This document shows, piece after piece, positions 23,975 through 33,532 of a stretch of DNA of 64,000 bases. The translations under genes and the position numbers were made by a program. Below the pieces are notes generated by a model. It had not been told where the DNA came from. It ran no database searches and saw only the letters and a program-made list of their open reading frames with translations. This stretch comes from an uncultured Candidatus Saccharibacteria bacterium (GTDB lineage: Bacteria; Patescibacteriota; Saccharimonadia; Saccharimonadales; Saccharimonadaceae): contig CAMYUU010000004.1 of NCBI GenBank assembly GCA_947302355.1, positions 1-64,000 of the forward strand. The letters run 5' to 3'. Positions within the stretch are counted from its first letter, which is position 1. Every line of letters begins with the position of its first letter.

Positions 23975-25390
23975 ATGACAAAGAGATATATTACAACGGC
24001 GATTCCTTATGTGAATGGTTTGCCGCATATTGGTCATGCGGTTGACTATTGTTTGGCTGATGTTTGCGCGCGCTATTACAAGTTGCTAGGTGATGAGGTG
24101 AAATTTCAGGCTGGTACCGATGAACATGGTGGCAAAATTTTTCAAAAAGCGAAAGAGCTTAATATACCAGTACAAGAATATGTAGATAGGAATTCGCAGA
24201 AGTTTCGTGATTTTATTGCGGCGCTCGGCGCTCGGTACACTGATTTTATTCGAACCTCCGACCCAGAGCACGAGAAACGTGTCCAGGAGATTTGGCTTAA
24301 ACTGTTTAACCATATTTACAAGGAGAAATATTCTGGGTGGTATTGTACGGGTTGTGAAAGATATGTTACGCAAAAAGAATACGACGAAAATCATGGAGTA
24401 TGTCCGGATCATCAGAAAGCTTACGAGAAATTAGAAGAGGAAAACTATTATTTTCGAATAGCTGATTTTAAAGAGCAGATTCGTCAGGCGATTAAAAGTG
24501 ATGAAATGTTGATCTTGCCAGAGTTTAGAAAAAAAGAGGTTTTGAGATTATTAGAAGAATCTCCTGATGTCTCTATTTCTCGTCCAAAGAGTCAGCTAAC
24601 TTGGGGGATAACTGTCCCTAATGATGAATCTCAAACTATGTATGTATGGCTCGATGCTTTGTCTAATTACATTACAGTCCTTGGATATCCAGATCAAAAT
24701 ATTGAGGATTGGTGGCCAGCTTCGGCTCAATTTGTAGGTAAGGATATTTTGAGATTTCATGCGATTATTTGGCCAGCAATGTTGATTGGGTTGGGTCTGC
24801 CTTTGCCACGAGTGATTGTGTCGCATGGATTTGTTTTGGCAAATGGACAGAAGATGTCGAAATCGATTGGTAATGTAGTAGATCCAGTTGAGGTTTTGGA
24901 TCGCTATGGAGTAGACGCTTTTAGGTATTATTTCTTGCGTCATGTTGATACTTTTGCTGATTCTGATTTTACATGGGATAAATTTATTAGTGCATATAAT
25001 AATGAGCTAGCTAATGATTATGGAAATTTGGTTCAGCGTTTGGCTACTTTGGCGATAAAGAATCAGATCGAGCCTGAAGAGAAACCACACAAACTAGATG
25101 ATTGTTATAGGGGATTGATGTCAGAGTTTAAATATTCAGAAGCTTTTGAATATGTATGGGGAAAGATTCAGGCATTGAACAAGAGAATTGATGATGAAAA
25201 ACCTTGGATGTTGGCAAAGAGTGGTGAGACGTTGAAGTTAAAAGAATGTTTAAATAGCTTGATTTCCGATTTATTAGATTGCAATTATTTATTAGGGCCG
25301 TTTTTACCAAACGCAACTAGTCGAGTAGATAAGATTTTTGACAAAACAATTATTTTACCAGACCGGCCACTGTTTCCTAAAGATAAGTAA
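23975..25390 (+). CDS. metG: Methionyl-tRNA synthetase, short form
   Basis: 471 aa class I synthetase charging tRNA-Met. HIGH-type motif HIGH in NGLPHIGHAVDY (residue ~17), zinc knuckle CTGCERYVT with CPDH (residues ~127-148) intact, KMSKSIGN (~292). The anticodon-binding helical domain is present, but there is no C-terminal EMAP-like tRNA-binding domain, so it is shorter than the E. coli form (677 aa). No clear SD before the ATG (TAGAATTTTTTT), so expression may depend on the preceding gene. Confidence 0.95.
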   Translation: MTKRYITTAIPYVNGLPHIGHAVDYCLADVCARYYKLLGDEVKFQAGTDEHGGKIFQKAKELNIPVQEYVDRNSQKFRDFIAALGARYTDFIRTSDPEHEKRVQEIWLKLFNHIYKEKYSGWYCTGCERYVTQKEYDENHGVCPDHQKAYEKLEEENYYFRIADFKEQIRQAIKSDEMLILPEFRKKEVLRLLEESPDVSISRPKSQLTWGITVPNDESQTMYVWLDALSNYITVLGYPDQNIEDWWPASAQFVGKDILRFHAIIWPAMLIGLGLPLPRVIVSHGFVLANGQKMSKSIGNVVDPVEVLDRYGVDAFRYYFLRHVDTFADSDFTWDKFISAYNNELANDYGNLVQRLATLAIKNQIEPEEKPHKLDDCYRGLMSEFKYSEAFEYVWGKIQALNKRIDDEKPWMLAKSGETLKLKECLNSLISDLLDCNYLLGPFLPNATSRVDKIFDKTIILPDRPLFPKDK

Positions 25391-25420
25391 AAAAATCACC
25401 CTTCAAAAGGGTGATTTTTT
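25390..25420. terminator. Bidirectional terminator between metG and the aquaporin gene
   Basis: 10-bp stem AATCACCCTT / AAGGGTGATT, CAA loop, A-run on the left and T-run on the right, serving both converging genes. Confidence 0.9.
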
Positions 25421-25433
25421 AGTACTTATATTC

Positions 25434-26351
25434 TTATTCTTCGCATGCGATTTTGTTGGTAAAATCAGCTAGATAGAAGCCAATTACGCCGCCAATCATC
25501 GGTAATAATGCATAGGCTGAAAGTGCTTGGCAGATGCCTCCTAAGATTTCACCGAAGTTTTCGCCAGCGGTAGGGAAGATTTTCATCATCAAGGCTACGG
25601 CTGGGTTGAATATGAAGTTATTGTTTGCGCCAAGGAAAGCGGCCGAAATGACATATCCTACAACTACGGCTAGACAAATACCACCTGCTACGGTTGCCGC
25701 GAAGGTAAATACGCTGCGCTTATAGGCTAATGCACGTGCAAAGAAGAATGCGATGATTGCTGCACCAAGCAATTCAAGCAGTGCGATTGTCCAGAAACCA
25801 CCTTCGGCAATTTCGGTCATTGCAGGTATATCATAGGCGGATTCGCCACCCGCAAGATGGAACCCGTTGAAGATTAGCCAGCCAATCCACGCGCCGACGA
25901 CTTCTGCAATAACATACATCACGCCGCGGATGACTGAAATTCTGCGGCTAGCCATCATACCTACGGCGATTAATGGATTCAGGCAGGCGCCAGAAAAGGC
26001 GTAAACCGCAATCAAGAGAGCAATTATTGCAAAAATGTAGGTTGCAATATTTGCTATACCCATTAGTGAAATTGATAAAAGCAATAGTGCAAGTAGCATA
26101 GTGCCCAGAACTTCACCTAGTAAAGAACCATAGAATTTGCGTGTTTTGAAAATAGTAAGAATGCTTTCTTTTTCTTCGTATTTTGGCGCGAAGAAATCCT
26201 TCCAGCAGCTCTTCTTGGTGGTTGATTTTTTTTCTGATAAGTTGGTTTTTTTGGCCTCGAGATCTGTCTTTTTCGCAGTTTTCGTGGCGGATTTGGGTTT
26301 GGTCGAAGAAGCATTTGTCTTCTTCGGTGTCTTTGACTTTTTAGTCGCCAT
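25434..26351 (-). CDS. MIP-family channel (aquaporin/glycerol facilitator) with Lys-rich N-terminal extension
   Basis: 305 aa. Residues 1-75 are a Lys/Thr/Ala/Ser-rich, probably cytoplasmic tail not found in ordinary aquaporins. After it come six membrane segments and the two half-helix motifs: first as NPL (CLNPLIAVG) and second as the classic NPA (FNPAVALMM). The first variant NPL is unusual but the pair defines the family; water or small neutral solute passage is expected. AAGGAGGTC precedes the ATG. Divergent from the 26444 gene over back-to-back promoters. Confidence 0.82.
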   Translation of the reverse strand: MATKKSKTPKKTNASSTKPKSATKTAKKTDLEAKKTNLSEKKSTTKKSCWKDFFAPKYEEKESILTIFKTRKFYGSLLGEVLGTMLLALLLLSISLMGIANIATYIFAIIALLIAVYAFSGACLNPLIAVGMMASRRISVIRGVMYVIAEVVGAWIGWLIFNGFHLAGGESAYDIPAMTEIAEGGFWTIALLELLGAAIIAFFFARALAYKRSVFTFAATVAGGICLAVVVGYVISAAFLGANNNFIFNPAVALMMKIFPTAGENFGEILGGICQALSAYALLPMIGGVIGFYLADFTNKIACEE

Positions 26352-26380
26352 TATTGACCTCCTTAAATAATATTTGCTTT

Positions 26381-26409
26381 ATTATATCACATAATTTATA
26401 TGTTATAAT
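26381..26409. promoter_or_regulatory. Divergent extended -10 promoters
   Basis: On the minus strand TGATATAAT (box 26381-26386) drives the channel gene; on the plus strand TGTTATAAT (box 26404-26409) drives the 26444 gene. The two -10 boxes are 17 nt apart facing away, so polymerases may compete. Confidence 0.68.
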
Positions 26410-26443
26410 GAAAAAGTTATATTAATTTTATTTAGGGAAAAAT

Positions 26444-26677
26444 ATGGGCGTAATAGTAAATAAAGAGAATAATAAAAATGATGAATTGTCGCGACGGATT
26501 GATGCTGATTTGCGGGAGAAACTCAGTGGAAACTCGGAGGTTGTTGGCGATGATCCTGATCTAGCGGAAGATGTAGAGTATTTAAAAGATTTGAAAAAAA
26601 CTGGCAGATTTGCTTGGGTATGGGCGGTATTAATAGTGCTAGCTACAATTTCTTTGATTTTTATTTTTCGTTTTTAA
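26444..26677 (+). CDS. Small tail-anchored membrane protein, unknown function
   Basis: 77 aa: a charged, acidic soluble part with helix-forming residues (residues 1-52), then a single membrane segment at the C terminus (about 56-76) ending in FRF. N-in, tail-anchored topology likely. TAGGG precedes the ATG weakly. Unknown family; it precedes the large 26711 gene by 33 nt, but that gene has its own -10. Confidence 0.6.
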   Translation: MGVIVNKENNKNDELSRRIDADLREKLSGNSEVVGDDPDLAEDVEYLKDLKKTGRFAWVWAVLIVLATISLIFIFRF

Positions 26678-26688
26678 AAAAGTATAAG

Positions 26689-26697
26689 TGTTATAAT
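26689..26697 (+). promoter_or_regulatory. Extended -10 promoter of the 26711 gene
   Basis: TGTTATAAT with TATAAT at 26692-26697 (the T of the TG is at 26689). The ATG at 26711 lies 13 nt further with no SD; a minimal MK-stop frame starts directly behind the box. Confidence 0.6.
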
Positions 26698-26710
26698 ATG
26701 AAGTAACATT

Positions 26711-29341
26711 ATGGTAGAAAAGTATGACCCTATAAAAAAAGCTGAAAAAGATAGCATAACTCCGGATTTTTTGAATAGAAAGTCGAGTGGCAAGGATAAA
26801 CGTGAAAATGCTGCGAGTGCTTTGGCGGGAGCTGAAAATGCGGCAGAAAAGTCTTCCGCATTTGGTGGCAAGCCATCTAACAAGAAAGCTTCTGGTGGGT
26901 TGTATATTGGTGGTGGGTTGTCTGGACGATTTGGCAAAAAATCGAAAGGCAAATTGCAGGTTAAGAAAGGGCCGGCTCTGGCGGTTGTGGCTGTAGTCGT
27001 GATTGTGATGTTTGTGATCGTTCCGAGTATTCCTTTTGTTGCTATAGGTACCATTGATTACAATTTACAGAAGAGCTTGGGTTTTTCGGGTACTATAGGA
27101 ATTGTGGAAAAAGCTGCATCTTATGTAGTTTCCGAAATGATGTCGAAGGGTAATTTTCCAAGTAAATTAGCGACAGACTTTGCTGATTCTGGTATTGTAG
27201 TTGGGCAAGTAACGGAATCTGGTGATTTTGTGCGTACAAATCAATATGTGGCGAATATAGATGATACTTTTGAAGTGGCTGCTACGGGCTTTGACTTTCA
27301 TAGATATGGTAGTGAGGGGGAACTGGCAGTGCTTTACAATGGGCGAGTGATTGCCGCGAATGAGTTTGCTGAGGTTTTGGAGTCAGATTCAGAAATGTAT
27401 TTAGATTATACTGAGGCCTTGAAAGCTGGTACGAAACTTATGTACGAAGATAAAGATGTTCAACATCTTTATGACGATGTGATTGAGGCTAATCGGGCCA
27501 GTTTTTACGATTGGACTAATAGCGGGGACAACGAAGAAGATGAAAAGAATTATTATGAAATAATTGATAAAATATTGGAGGATGACGTTTCGGCAACTAT
27601 TGCTGGTTGTGATGATAATAGCGATGATGGTTGCAATGTGGTTGATTTTGATTCTGATCACACTGATAGTATTCTGGATGATGTAAAAAGTGCGACTAAT
27701 GACACGAAGAAATCAGCGCAGCTTCTAAATATGGCCATTTCTTCTACTGAGCCCAAAAAAGCTGCAAAGGCATTTCTGGCGATTGAGGAGCCAATCCAAC
27801 GAGCCAGGATAAATGGAGACGGCCCAATTAATCCAGTAATGAATTCCTTGAATAGAAAAGTCGAGATAAGCTATACAGATGTAAATACTAATGAAGAAGT
27901 AACCGAAAACAAATCTATTCTTGAAACTACTAATTTTGTAGCGGCTATTTCTGAGGGGCATTATTCCACGGAGGAGGCGAATAACTTTTCGCGAGACAGG
28001 GTTTTAGTTGCTACCGATACGCAATCTTACGATGGAATGGGAGACGTAATCAGTGATTCGACATTAGATGATAAGGCTAAGTCTTCGCCGAGTTCCGTTT
28101 TGAAAAAAGGTGGTGATGGCGCGAATGGAGATGTTGTTGATTTAGCTAAAAACAGCATAGGTAACGCGACGATGAAGCTTGATAACGAGAGGTTTACGAG
28201 CATAGTCGGGGCTAATATGGCCATAGCTGGTGGTTCTTATTTGTCAAATGCGATAAGTTCGGCTGCTCTAGGCGCAATGCCGTCTGACGCCGAATATGTT
28301 GCCAGATATCAGCAAGAGGTGGACGAGGTGTTGGCGCGAAAGGCAAATGCGGAACGCGCTACGCTTAGTCCGTTTGATATTTCTTCTCCTAATACTTTTT
28401 TAGGAAATATTGCAAACAAGGTTGCTAGTGCATATTTGAATCATTCATCTAGGAACGATTCTGGGTTTATTTCTGTTGTCGGTACCATGGCAGATTTGAC
28501 CAATAATTCTGCAGGAAACTTGCTTGGTAGTGCAACTGCGGATGGCAGCGATGGGCAGTTTACTACGATTGCGGGTGATTGCTCAACCGTGAAGCAAGCG
28601 GCCAATGTTGAAGGAGACTTATATTGTAATTCCCATAATACAATCACTACTAAGTATATTGATTATACTTGGGAACAGTGGAAGGATGCTCTTGGTGATA
28701 ATATAACCAATGACGGGAGGCCGGAATCTGATACGGATTTTGCTGAATATGTGACTTATGGTACTGATCGTGAGGCTACGGTGGGGGTAAAAAGCGCGAC
28801 AGTGTGTGAGGCTAAAAAAGAGAAAGATGGTGATGGTACAATAATTGAGCAATTTGTGGGATTGGTTAAGGTCTTACTTGGAGCGTATAAGGCGTGTGTC
28901 AATGTTGATGATGATATAGCGACTGGTGCAGCATATACTCTGAGTGAAAGCAACGGTAATGTAGCCGATATCGAATTGTATTCTGGTTATGTGCTTTATG
29001 ATAAGGTGTATGCACTAGTAAATGATTCTCAGAGCAAAGTATCTTTGTTTAGGGAGGAGTATTACAAAGAAAACCCTAAAGATGAATCTCCGGCGGGCAA
29101 GATTGCGCGGATGTCTGGCATGACGAAGGCGGAGGCCGAGGTAGCTTTAGGATACGCTTCATACTTGGCACGGATTAGAAATTACGATCCTTCGCAGAGA
29201 TTTGCATTTGGTGGGTCAACTTTGAAAATAGAACAACCTGAATTGTTAGTAGATGATACAAATATAAAGGAGACCCTGTACTGTTATTGGCAGGGTAAAA
29301 CAGAGTATTCGGATTTAAGAAATCGTAGCCAAATAGCCTAA
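26711..29341 (+). CDS. Large single-pass membrane protein, unrecognised
   Basis: 876 aa. Residues 1-95 are a charged, Gly/Lys/Ala-rich cytoplasmic region with a basic cluster before a strong membrane segment (about 96-120, Val/Ile-rich). The remaining ~750 residues lie outside and are acidic and Ser/Asp/Asn-rich, with cysteine pairs around residues 297-305 and 622-640 that could form disulfides. No motif I can name. It has no signal cleavage or PDTG anchor, so it should stay in the membrane. The C terminus is a helical, charged block. Expressed as a single gene before pheS. Similar N-terminally anchored giants occur beside type IV secretion genes in some CPR genomes, but none are seen here, so I make no such claim. 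Confidence 0.65.
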   Translation: MVEKYDPIKKAEKDSITPDFLNRKSSGKDKRENAASALAGAENAAEKSSAFGGKPSNKKASGGLYIGGGLSGRFGKKSKGKLQVKKGPALAVVAVVVIVMFVIVPSIPFVAIGTIDYNLQKSLGFSGTIGIVEKAASYVVSEMMSKGNFPSKLATDFADSGIVVGQVTESGDFVRTNQYVANIDDTFEVAATGFDFHRYGSEGELAVLYNGRVIAANEFAEVLESDSEMYLDYTEALKAGTKLMYEDKDVQHLYDDVIEANRASFYDWTNSGDNEEDEKNYYEIIDKILEDDVSATIAGCDDNSDDGCNVVDFDSDHTDSILDDVKSATNDTKKSAQLLNMAISSTEPKKAAKAFLAIEEPIQRARINGDGPINPVMNSLNRKVEISYTDVNTNEEVTENKSILETTNFVAAISEGHYSTEEANNFSRDRVLVATDTQSYDGMGDVISDSTLDDKAKSSPSSVLKKGGDGANGDVVDLAKNSIGNATMKLDNERFTSIVGANMAIAGGSYLSNAISSAALGAMPSDAEYVARYQQEVDEVLARKANAERATLSPFDISSPNTFLGNIANKVASAYLNHSSRNDSGFISVVGTMADLTNNSAGNLLGSATADGSDGQFTTIAGDCSTVKQAANVEGDLYCNSHNTITTKYIDYTWEQWKDALGDNITNDGRPESDTDFAEYVTYGTDREATVGVKSATVCEAKKEKDGDGTIIEQFVGLVKVLLGAYKACVNVDDDIATGAAYTLSESNGNVADIELYSGYVLYDKVYALVNDSQSKVSLFREEYYKENPKDESPAGKIARMSGMTKAEAEVALGYASYLARIRNYDPSQRFAFGGSTLKIEQPELLVDDTNIKETLYCYWQGKTEYSDLRNRSQIA

Positions 29342-29361
29342 TATTCATATTATATCACACT

Positions 29362-29390
29362 TTGATAAAATTGTCAATTGGGGGTATAAT
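29362..29390 (+). promoter_or_regulatory. Promoter of pheS-pheT, leaderless arrangement
   Basis: TTGATA at 29362-29367, 17-nt spacer, TATAAT at 29385-29390. The ATG is 8 nt after the box (GGGCTGAT), so transcription should begin within 0-2 nt of the start codon. Best example of the leaderless pattern because both hexamers are good. Confidence 0.8.
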
Positions 29391-29398
29391 GGGCTGAT

Positions 29399-30364
29399 AT
29401 GGAACAGTTAGATAAAATCGGTAGGTTAAAGCAAAAACTAAAAGAATTAAATGCCGAATATTCAAATATTGGGAAGTTAAAAGCTGAGAAGCGAGCTGAG
29501 TTTGGTCGTCAACTAAATTTGGCTAAGCAGAAGATTCTACAGGAAATCGCTAAAGCAGAGCAAGAATTAATTGACAAAGATACGGAGCCACTTGATATTA
29601 CTGCTTGGTCTGGCGTAAATGAATCTCTTCCTGAATTTTATCCAGCTACTTCAGGGTCTAAACATCCTTTGATGGCTGAGCTGGATCGGGTGACTAACAT
29701 TTATCAGATGATGGGTTTTGATGTGGTTGAATCGCGTCAATTAGACGATGAATTTCATATGTTTGATAGTTTGAATTTCGTGAAGGAGCATCCGGCGCGT
29801 GATGGTTATGATACGTTCCGGACAGAGGAGGGACTAATTCCTCCTGCGCACACTTCTACGATGCAACATCGTGTTTTGAGGAGCTACAAACATAATTTGG
29901 ACGAGGGAAAGGCAATTGCCGTAGTAGTGCCGGGCCGTGTGTTTAGAAATGAAGATGTAGATGCGACGCACGAACATACTTTTTATCAATGTGAAGGTGT
30001 ATATGTATCTAAGGATTGCACTATGGGCGATATGCTTGGTATCTTGAGAGAGTTTTTCGAAAAATATTATGAGCAGAGATTAAATATTCGGACTCAGCCA
30101 GGATACTTCCCATTCACTGAACCGTCGCTAGAGTTTATGATTGAAAAGCCGAAGTCTCTTGGCGGAAAGAAGGGTGATTTTCTTGAAATGCTTGGTTGCG
30201 GAATGATTCATCCTAATGTACTAAAAATGGCTGGAATTGATCCTAATGAATATCATGGCTTTGCTTGGGGTGGTGGGATTGATCGATTAGTGATGTTACG
30301 CTACGGCTTAAATGACGTGCGTTATTTTGAATCTGGGAACTTAAATTTTTTGAGGGAGTTTTAA
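29399..30364 (+). CDS. pheS: Phenylalanyl-tRNA synthetase alpha subunit
   Basis: 321 aa class II catalytic subunit. An N-terminal coiled-coil arm (residues 1-65) that grips tRNA-Phe precedes the catalytic domain. Motif 2 region FRNEDVDATHEHTFYQCEG binds ATP; motif 3 is GFAWGGGIDRLVMLRYG, with the arginine expected. It forms an (alpha-beta)2 tetramer with pheT, which starts 1 nt downstream. Start chosen at 29399, the only ATG consistent with the promoter. Confidence 0.96.
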   Translation: MEQLDKIGRLKQKLKELNAEYSNIGKLKAEKRAEFGRQLNLAKQKILQEIAKAEQELIDKDTEPLDITAWSGVNESLPEFYPATSGSKHPLMAELDRVTNIYQMMGFDVVESRQLDDEFHMFDSLNFVKEHPARDGYDTFRTEEGLIPPAHTSTMQHRVLRSYKHNLDEGKAIAVVVPGRVFRNEDVDATHEHTFYQCEGVYVSKDCTMGDMLGILREFFEKYYEQRLNIRTQPGYFPFTEPSLEFMIEKPKSLGGKKGDFLEMLGCGMIHPNVLKMAGIDPNEYHGFAWGGGIDRLVMLRYGLNDVRYFESGNLNFLREF

Positions 30365-30365
30365 T

Positions 30366-32708
30366 ATGAAGATTTCATTAAATTGGTTAAGAAAATACGT
30401 CGATATAAAAGTTCCGAATGATGAGTTAATCAAATTGATTGGCGCACGATTAGTCGAGGTAGAGGGTGTAATCGATGAAACTCATAAGTATGACAAGATT
30501 TATGTAGTAAAAGTAACGAAAGCTGAGAAAATACCAGATACGCACTTAACTCTTTGTCAAATTGATGTGGGTGAAGATTCTTTGGTGCAAGTAGTGTGTG
30601 GTGCTCCCAATGTGCGTGAGGGGATGATGGCGGTGTGGATAGCGCCAGGTGCAATCGTGCCTGCGTCAGCGAAAGAAGATGCGCCATTTGTGATTGGCAA
30701 ACGAAAAATGCTTGGAAAATATGAGTCTAACGGCATGCTAGCTGGAGCTGATGAGCTTGATTTCGGTGATGATCATAGTGGAATTGTGGAGATGGATCCA
30801 GAATTAGCGAAGCCTGGCGCATTGCTGTCAGAAGTTTTTGATTTGGAAGATTTAATATTAGAAATTGAGAATAAATCCTTGACGCACCGTCCAGATTGTT
30901 TTGGTATTATTGGGTTTGCGCGCGAGGTTGCAGGTATTCTAGGACAGAAATTTAACGATCCAGGATTTCTGTTTGAAGAAAAAGTTTTTCCTAAGGGATT
31001 TTTGCAACGCGTAAATGATGGGTTAAGAAGCAAAGATTCTGATCTAAGTATACAAATATTACGGCCAGAGAATTGCTCGAGATATTCGGCGGCGATACTG
31101 AAGGTGACTGATGCTACCGAAAAAGAAAAATATCTTTCCGAAATGCAAATTCTACTTGCGAAGTCTGGCATGAATAGTATTTCTAGGATTGTGGATATCA
31201 CGAATTATGTGATGCTTTTGACTGGTCAGCCGTTGCATGCTTTTGATTATGATAAGTTTATCGAGGTTGGCAATTCTAAGAAACCAGAAGTAGTGGTTAG
31301 ATTAGCCAAAAAGAATGAGAAGCTGGTTTTGCTTGATGATGCAGAAGTTGAACTAAATGAAAATGATATCATTATTGCTAGTGGACATACTCCGGTAGCT
31401 TTGGCGGGGGCAATGGGCGGAAAGAATACTATGGTCGATGACGACACGAAGAATATTTTGCTAGAGTCTGCTTCGTTTAGTTTGTATAATTTACGTAAAA
31501 CTCAAATGGCGCATGGAATTTTCTCTGAAGCTATCACGAGATTTACTAAAGGTGTGCCGTGCGGAGGTACATTTAATGTGTTGGCGGAAACAGTGAGGGA
31601 GATTGGAGGCAAGACGGTTTCTGTAGTAGATTGTTATCCAAATCCAAAATCGCAACCAACTGTAGAAATATCCGTGCAAGAAATAAATGATTTACTAGGC
31701 ACGAAATATGATGAAAAGCTAATAATTAGTACACTGGAAAATGTTGGGTTTGAAATTGAAGCACGTAAAGCTAAATTGAAGGTTACTCCGAAGTATTGGC
31801 GCACGGATATTCATATAAAAGAAGACATCATTGAAGAAGTCGGTAGACTACTAGGATATGACAATATTGAACCAACTTTGCCGCTGCACGGCACATCAAA
31901 CACGAATCCAATGTTTGAGCTAAAGTATGAAATTCGGGATATTATGGAAAAATTGGGCGCGAATGAATTGCTAACTTATAGTTTTGTTTCTGGGAATTTA
32001 CTAGAGAAAGCTGATCAAGATCCGCGCAATTCATATAAAATTGTCAATTCGATTTCTCCCGAACTGCAATATGTAAGGCAGAGTTTAGTGCCGAGTTTGC
32101 TAGATAAAACGTATATAAATGAGAAGTTGCCAGTAGACTGGTTCGCTATTTATGAGATGAATAAGATTTATCAAAAAGAGTGGGGGCTGGATGATGAGAA
32201 TGTACCAGTAGAGAAGATGTCATTAGGATTCATCGTGGCGGAGCGCAAACAGCGAGAAACCGCATATTACAAAGCTAAAAAGTATGTGGCTGAATTGCTG
32301 TCAGAGCTTAATATTGCACCTGAGTATTTGCCACTCAAAAGTAATGCAGCCAGCTCCAAGCCTTTTGATGAAAAACGGTCGGCCGAAATTAGATTGGATG
32401 GTGAATTAATTGGCGTAGTAGGTGAATTTAAGAATTCTGTGCGTAGTAAGTTTAAGCTGGCGCAATACCTAGCCGGTTTTGAATTAGACCTAGACATTAT
32501 ATTAGGAAAAGCAAACTATAAGAAGAAAATCGAAATGGCTAGACGTAAGTCAGAAGATTTGACGGTCACTACTAACGACACTTATGGTGAGACTCTGAAA
32601 AAGGTACAAGCAGAACATCCTGATGCGAAGATATATCCTGGGACGATTTACCAAGGCGTACATCAGAAAACCAAAAATATCACATTTCATCTTGAGTATG
32701 CAGAATAG
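30366..32708 (+). CDS. pheT: Phenylalanyl-tRNA synthetase beta subunit
   Basis: 780 aa. Domains in order: N-terminal B1 region, EMAP-like tRNA-binding OB fold (about 40-150, with QVVCGAPN), B3/B4 editing domain (LTHRPDCFG near 175), B5, the catalytic-like core, and the C-terminal ferredoxin-fold anticodon-binding domain (about 690-780). Completeness and length are typical. Follows pheS by one base and is read with it; GAGGGAGTTTTAAT supplies the SD in the end of pheS. Confidence 0.96.
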   Translation: MKISLNWLRKYVDIKVPNDELIKLIGARLVEVEGVIDETHKYDKIYVVKVTKAEKIPDTHLTLCQIDVGEDSLVQVVCGAPNVREGMMAVWIAPGAIVPASAKEDAPFVIGKRKMLGKYESNGMLAGADELDFGDDHSGIVEMDPELAKPGALLSEVFDLEDLILEIENKSLTHRPDCFGIIGFAREVAGILGQKFNDPGFLFEEKVFPKGFLQRVNDGLRSKDSDLSIQILRPENCSRYSAAILKVTDATEKEKYLSEMQILLAKSGMNSISRIVDITNYVMLLTGQPLHAFDYDKFIEVGNSKKPEVVVRLAKKNEKLVLLDDAEVELNENDIIIASGHTPVALAGAMGGKNTMVDDDTKNILLESASFSLYNLRKTQMAHGIFSEAITRFTKGVPCGGTFNVLAETVREIGGKTVSVVDCYPNPKSQPTVEISVQEINDLLGTKYDEKLIISTLENVGFEIEARKAKLKVTPKYWRTDIHIKEDIIEEVGRLLGYDNIEPTLPLHGTSNTNPMFELKYEIRDIMEKLGANELLTYSFVSGNLLEKADQDPRNSYKIVNSISPELQYVRQSLVPSLLDKTYINEKLPVDWFAIYEMNKIYQKEWGLDDENVPVEKMSLGFIVAERKQRETAYYKAKKYVAELLSELNIAPEYLPLKSNAASSKPFDEKRSAEIRLDGELIGVVGEFKNSVRSKFKLAQYLAGFELDLDIILGKANYKKKIEMARRKSEDLTVTTNDTYGETLKKVQAEHPDAKIYPGTIYQGVHQKTKNITFHLEYAE

Positions 32709-32720
32709 ATTATTTTGCGG

Positions 32721-32748
32721 TTGCATCTAACTATGCTTATGTTATAAT
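32721..32748 (+). promoter_or_regulatory. Promoter of ftsE, leaderless arrangement
   Basis: TTGCAT at 32721-32726, 16-nt spacer, TATAAT at 32743-32748 preceded by TGT. The ATG follows after 6 nt (AGTTAT). Confidence 0.76.
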
Positions 32749-32754
32749 AGTTAT

Positions 32755-33522
32755 ATGATATTACTTGATTCGGTTACAAAGAAGTATCCCGGAGATAGTG
32801 AGCTTGCACTAGACTCGGTATCTTTGCATATCGAACCGAATGAGTTCGTATTCTTGGTGGGTAAATCTGGTGCTGGTAAATCTACTTTGATGAAAATGAT
32901 AACCAAAGAAGAGGTTCCGGATTCTGGCAAGATTATTATTGGTGGAATTGATCTTGATTATGTGAAGAAGCGTCATATTCCTGGCTATCGTCGTCGACTA
33001 GGGGTGGTATTTCAAGATTTTAAGTTGCTGCCTAGGAGGACGGTTTATGAGAATGTTGCTTTTGCGCTTGAAATTGCCGGGATGAGTAACAAGGAAATTA
33101 GGCGAACCGTACCAAAAGTGCTTGAATTGGTGGATTTATTAGATCAGGCAAATAAGTTTCCAGATCAATTGTCTGGTGGGCAGGCGCAGCGTGTGTCTAT
33201 TGCGCGTTCTGTGGCAAGGCAACCAAAGATTTTAATTGCGGATGAGCCTACAGCCAATTTGGACAAGCTTACCACTAATGAAATCATTGATTTGTTGAAG
33301 AGAATTAATGATTTTGGAACTACTATCCTTGTGACTACACATAATGAGAATATCGTGAATAATCTTCAAAAGCGTGTGGTGACGTTGAAAGATGGTAAGA
33401 TTGTAAGCGATCAGAAGAATAACGGTATTTATAATTTGGGGAATGCTCCAGTGCCGAAGCAACCCGCGCGAAAGGTGCAGACTCCTGGGCATGCGTTAAG
33501 ACCGAGAAGAAAAATAATATAA
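32755..33522 (+). CDS. ftsE: Cell-division ABC transporter ATPase FtsE
   Basis: 255 aa. Walker A GKSGAGKST (residues ~38-46), Q-loop FQDFKLLPRRTVYENVAF typical of FtsE, ABC signature LSGGQAQRVSIAR, Walker B ILIADEPT, H-loop TTHNE. With FtsX it forms a mechanotransducer that activates a peptidoglycan hydrolase at the septum rather than a substrate transporter. The last ~35 residues are a basic Pro/Arg tail beyond the family. ftsX follows 10 nt later with GGGTGACGAG site. Confidence 0.95.
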   Translation: MILLDSVTKKYPGDSELALDSVSLHIEPNEFVFLVGKSGAGKSTLMKMITKEEVPDSGKIIIGGIDLDYVKKRHIPGYRRRLGVVFQDFKLLPRRTVYENVAFALEIAGMSNKEIRRTVPKVLELVDLLDQANKFPDQLSGGQAQRVSIARSVARQPKILIADEPTANLDKLTTNEIIDLLKRINDFGTTILVTTHNENIVNNLQKRVVTLKDGKIVSDQKNNGIYNLGNAPVPKQPARKVQTPGHALRPRRKII

Positions 33523-33532
33523 GGGTGACGAG

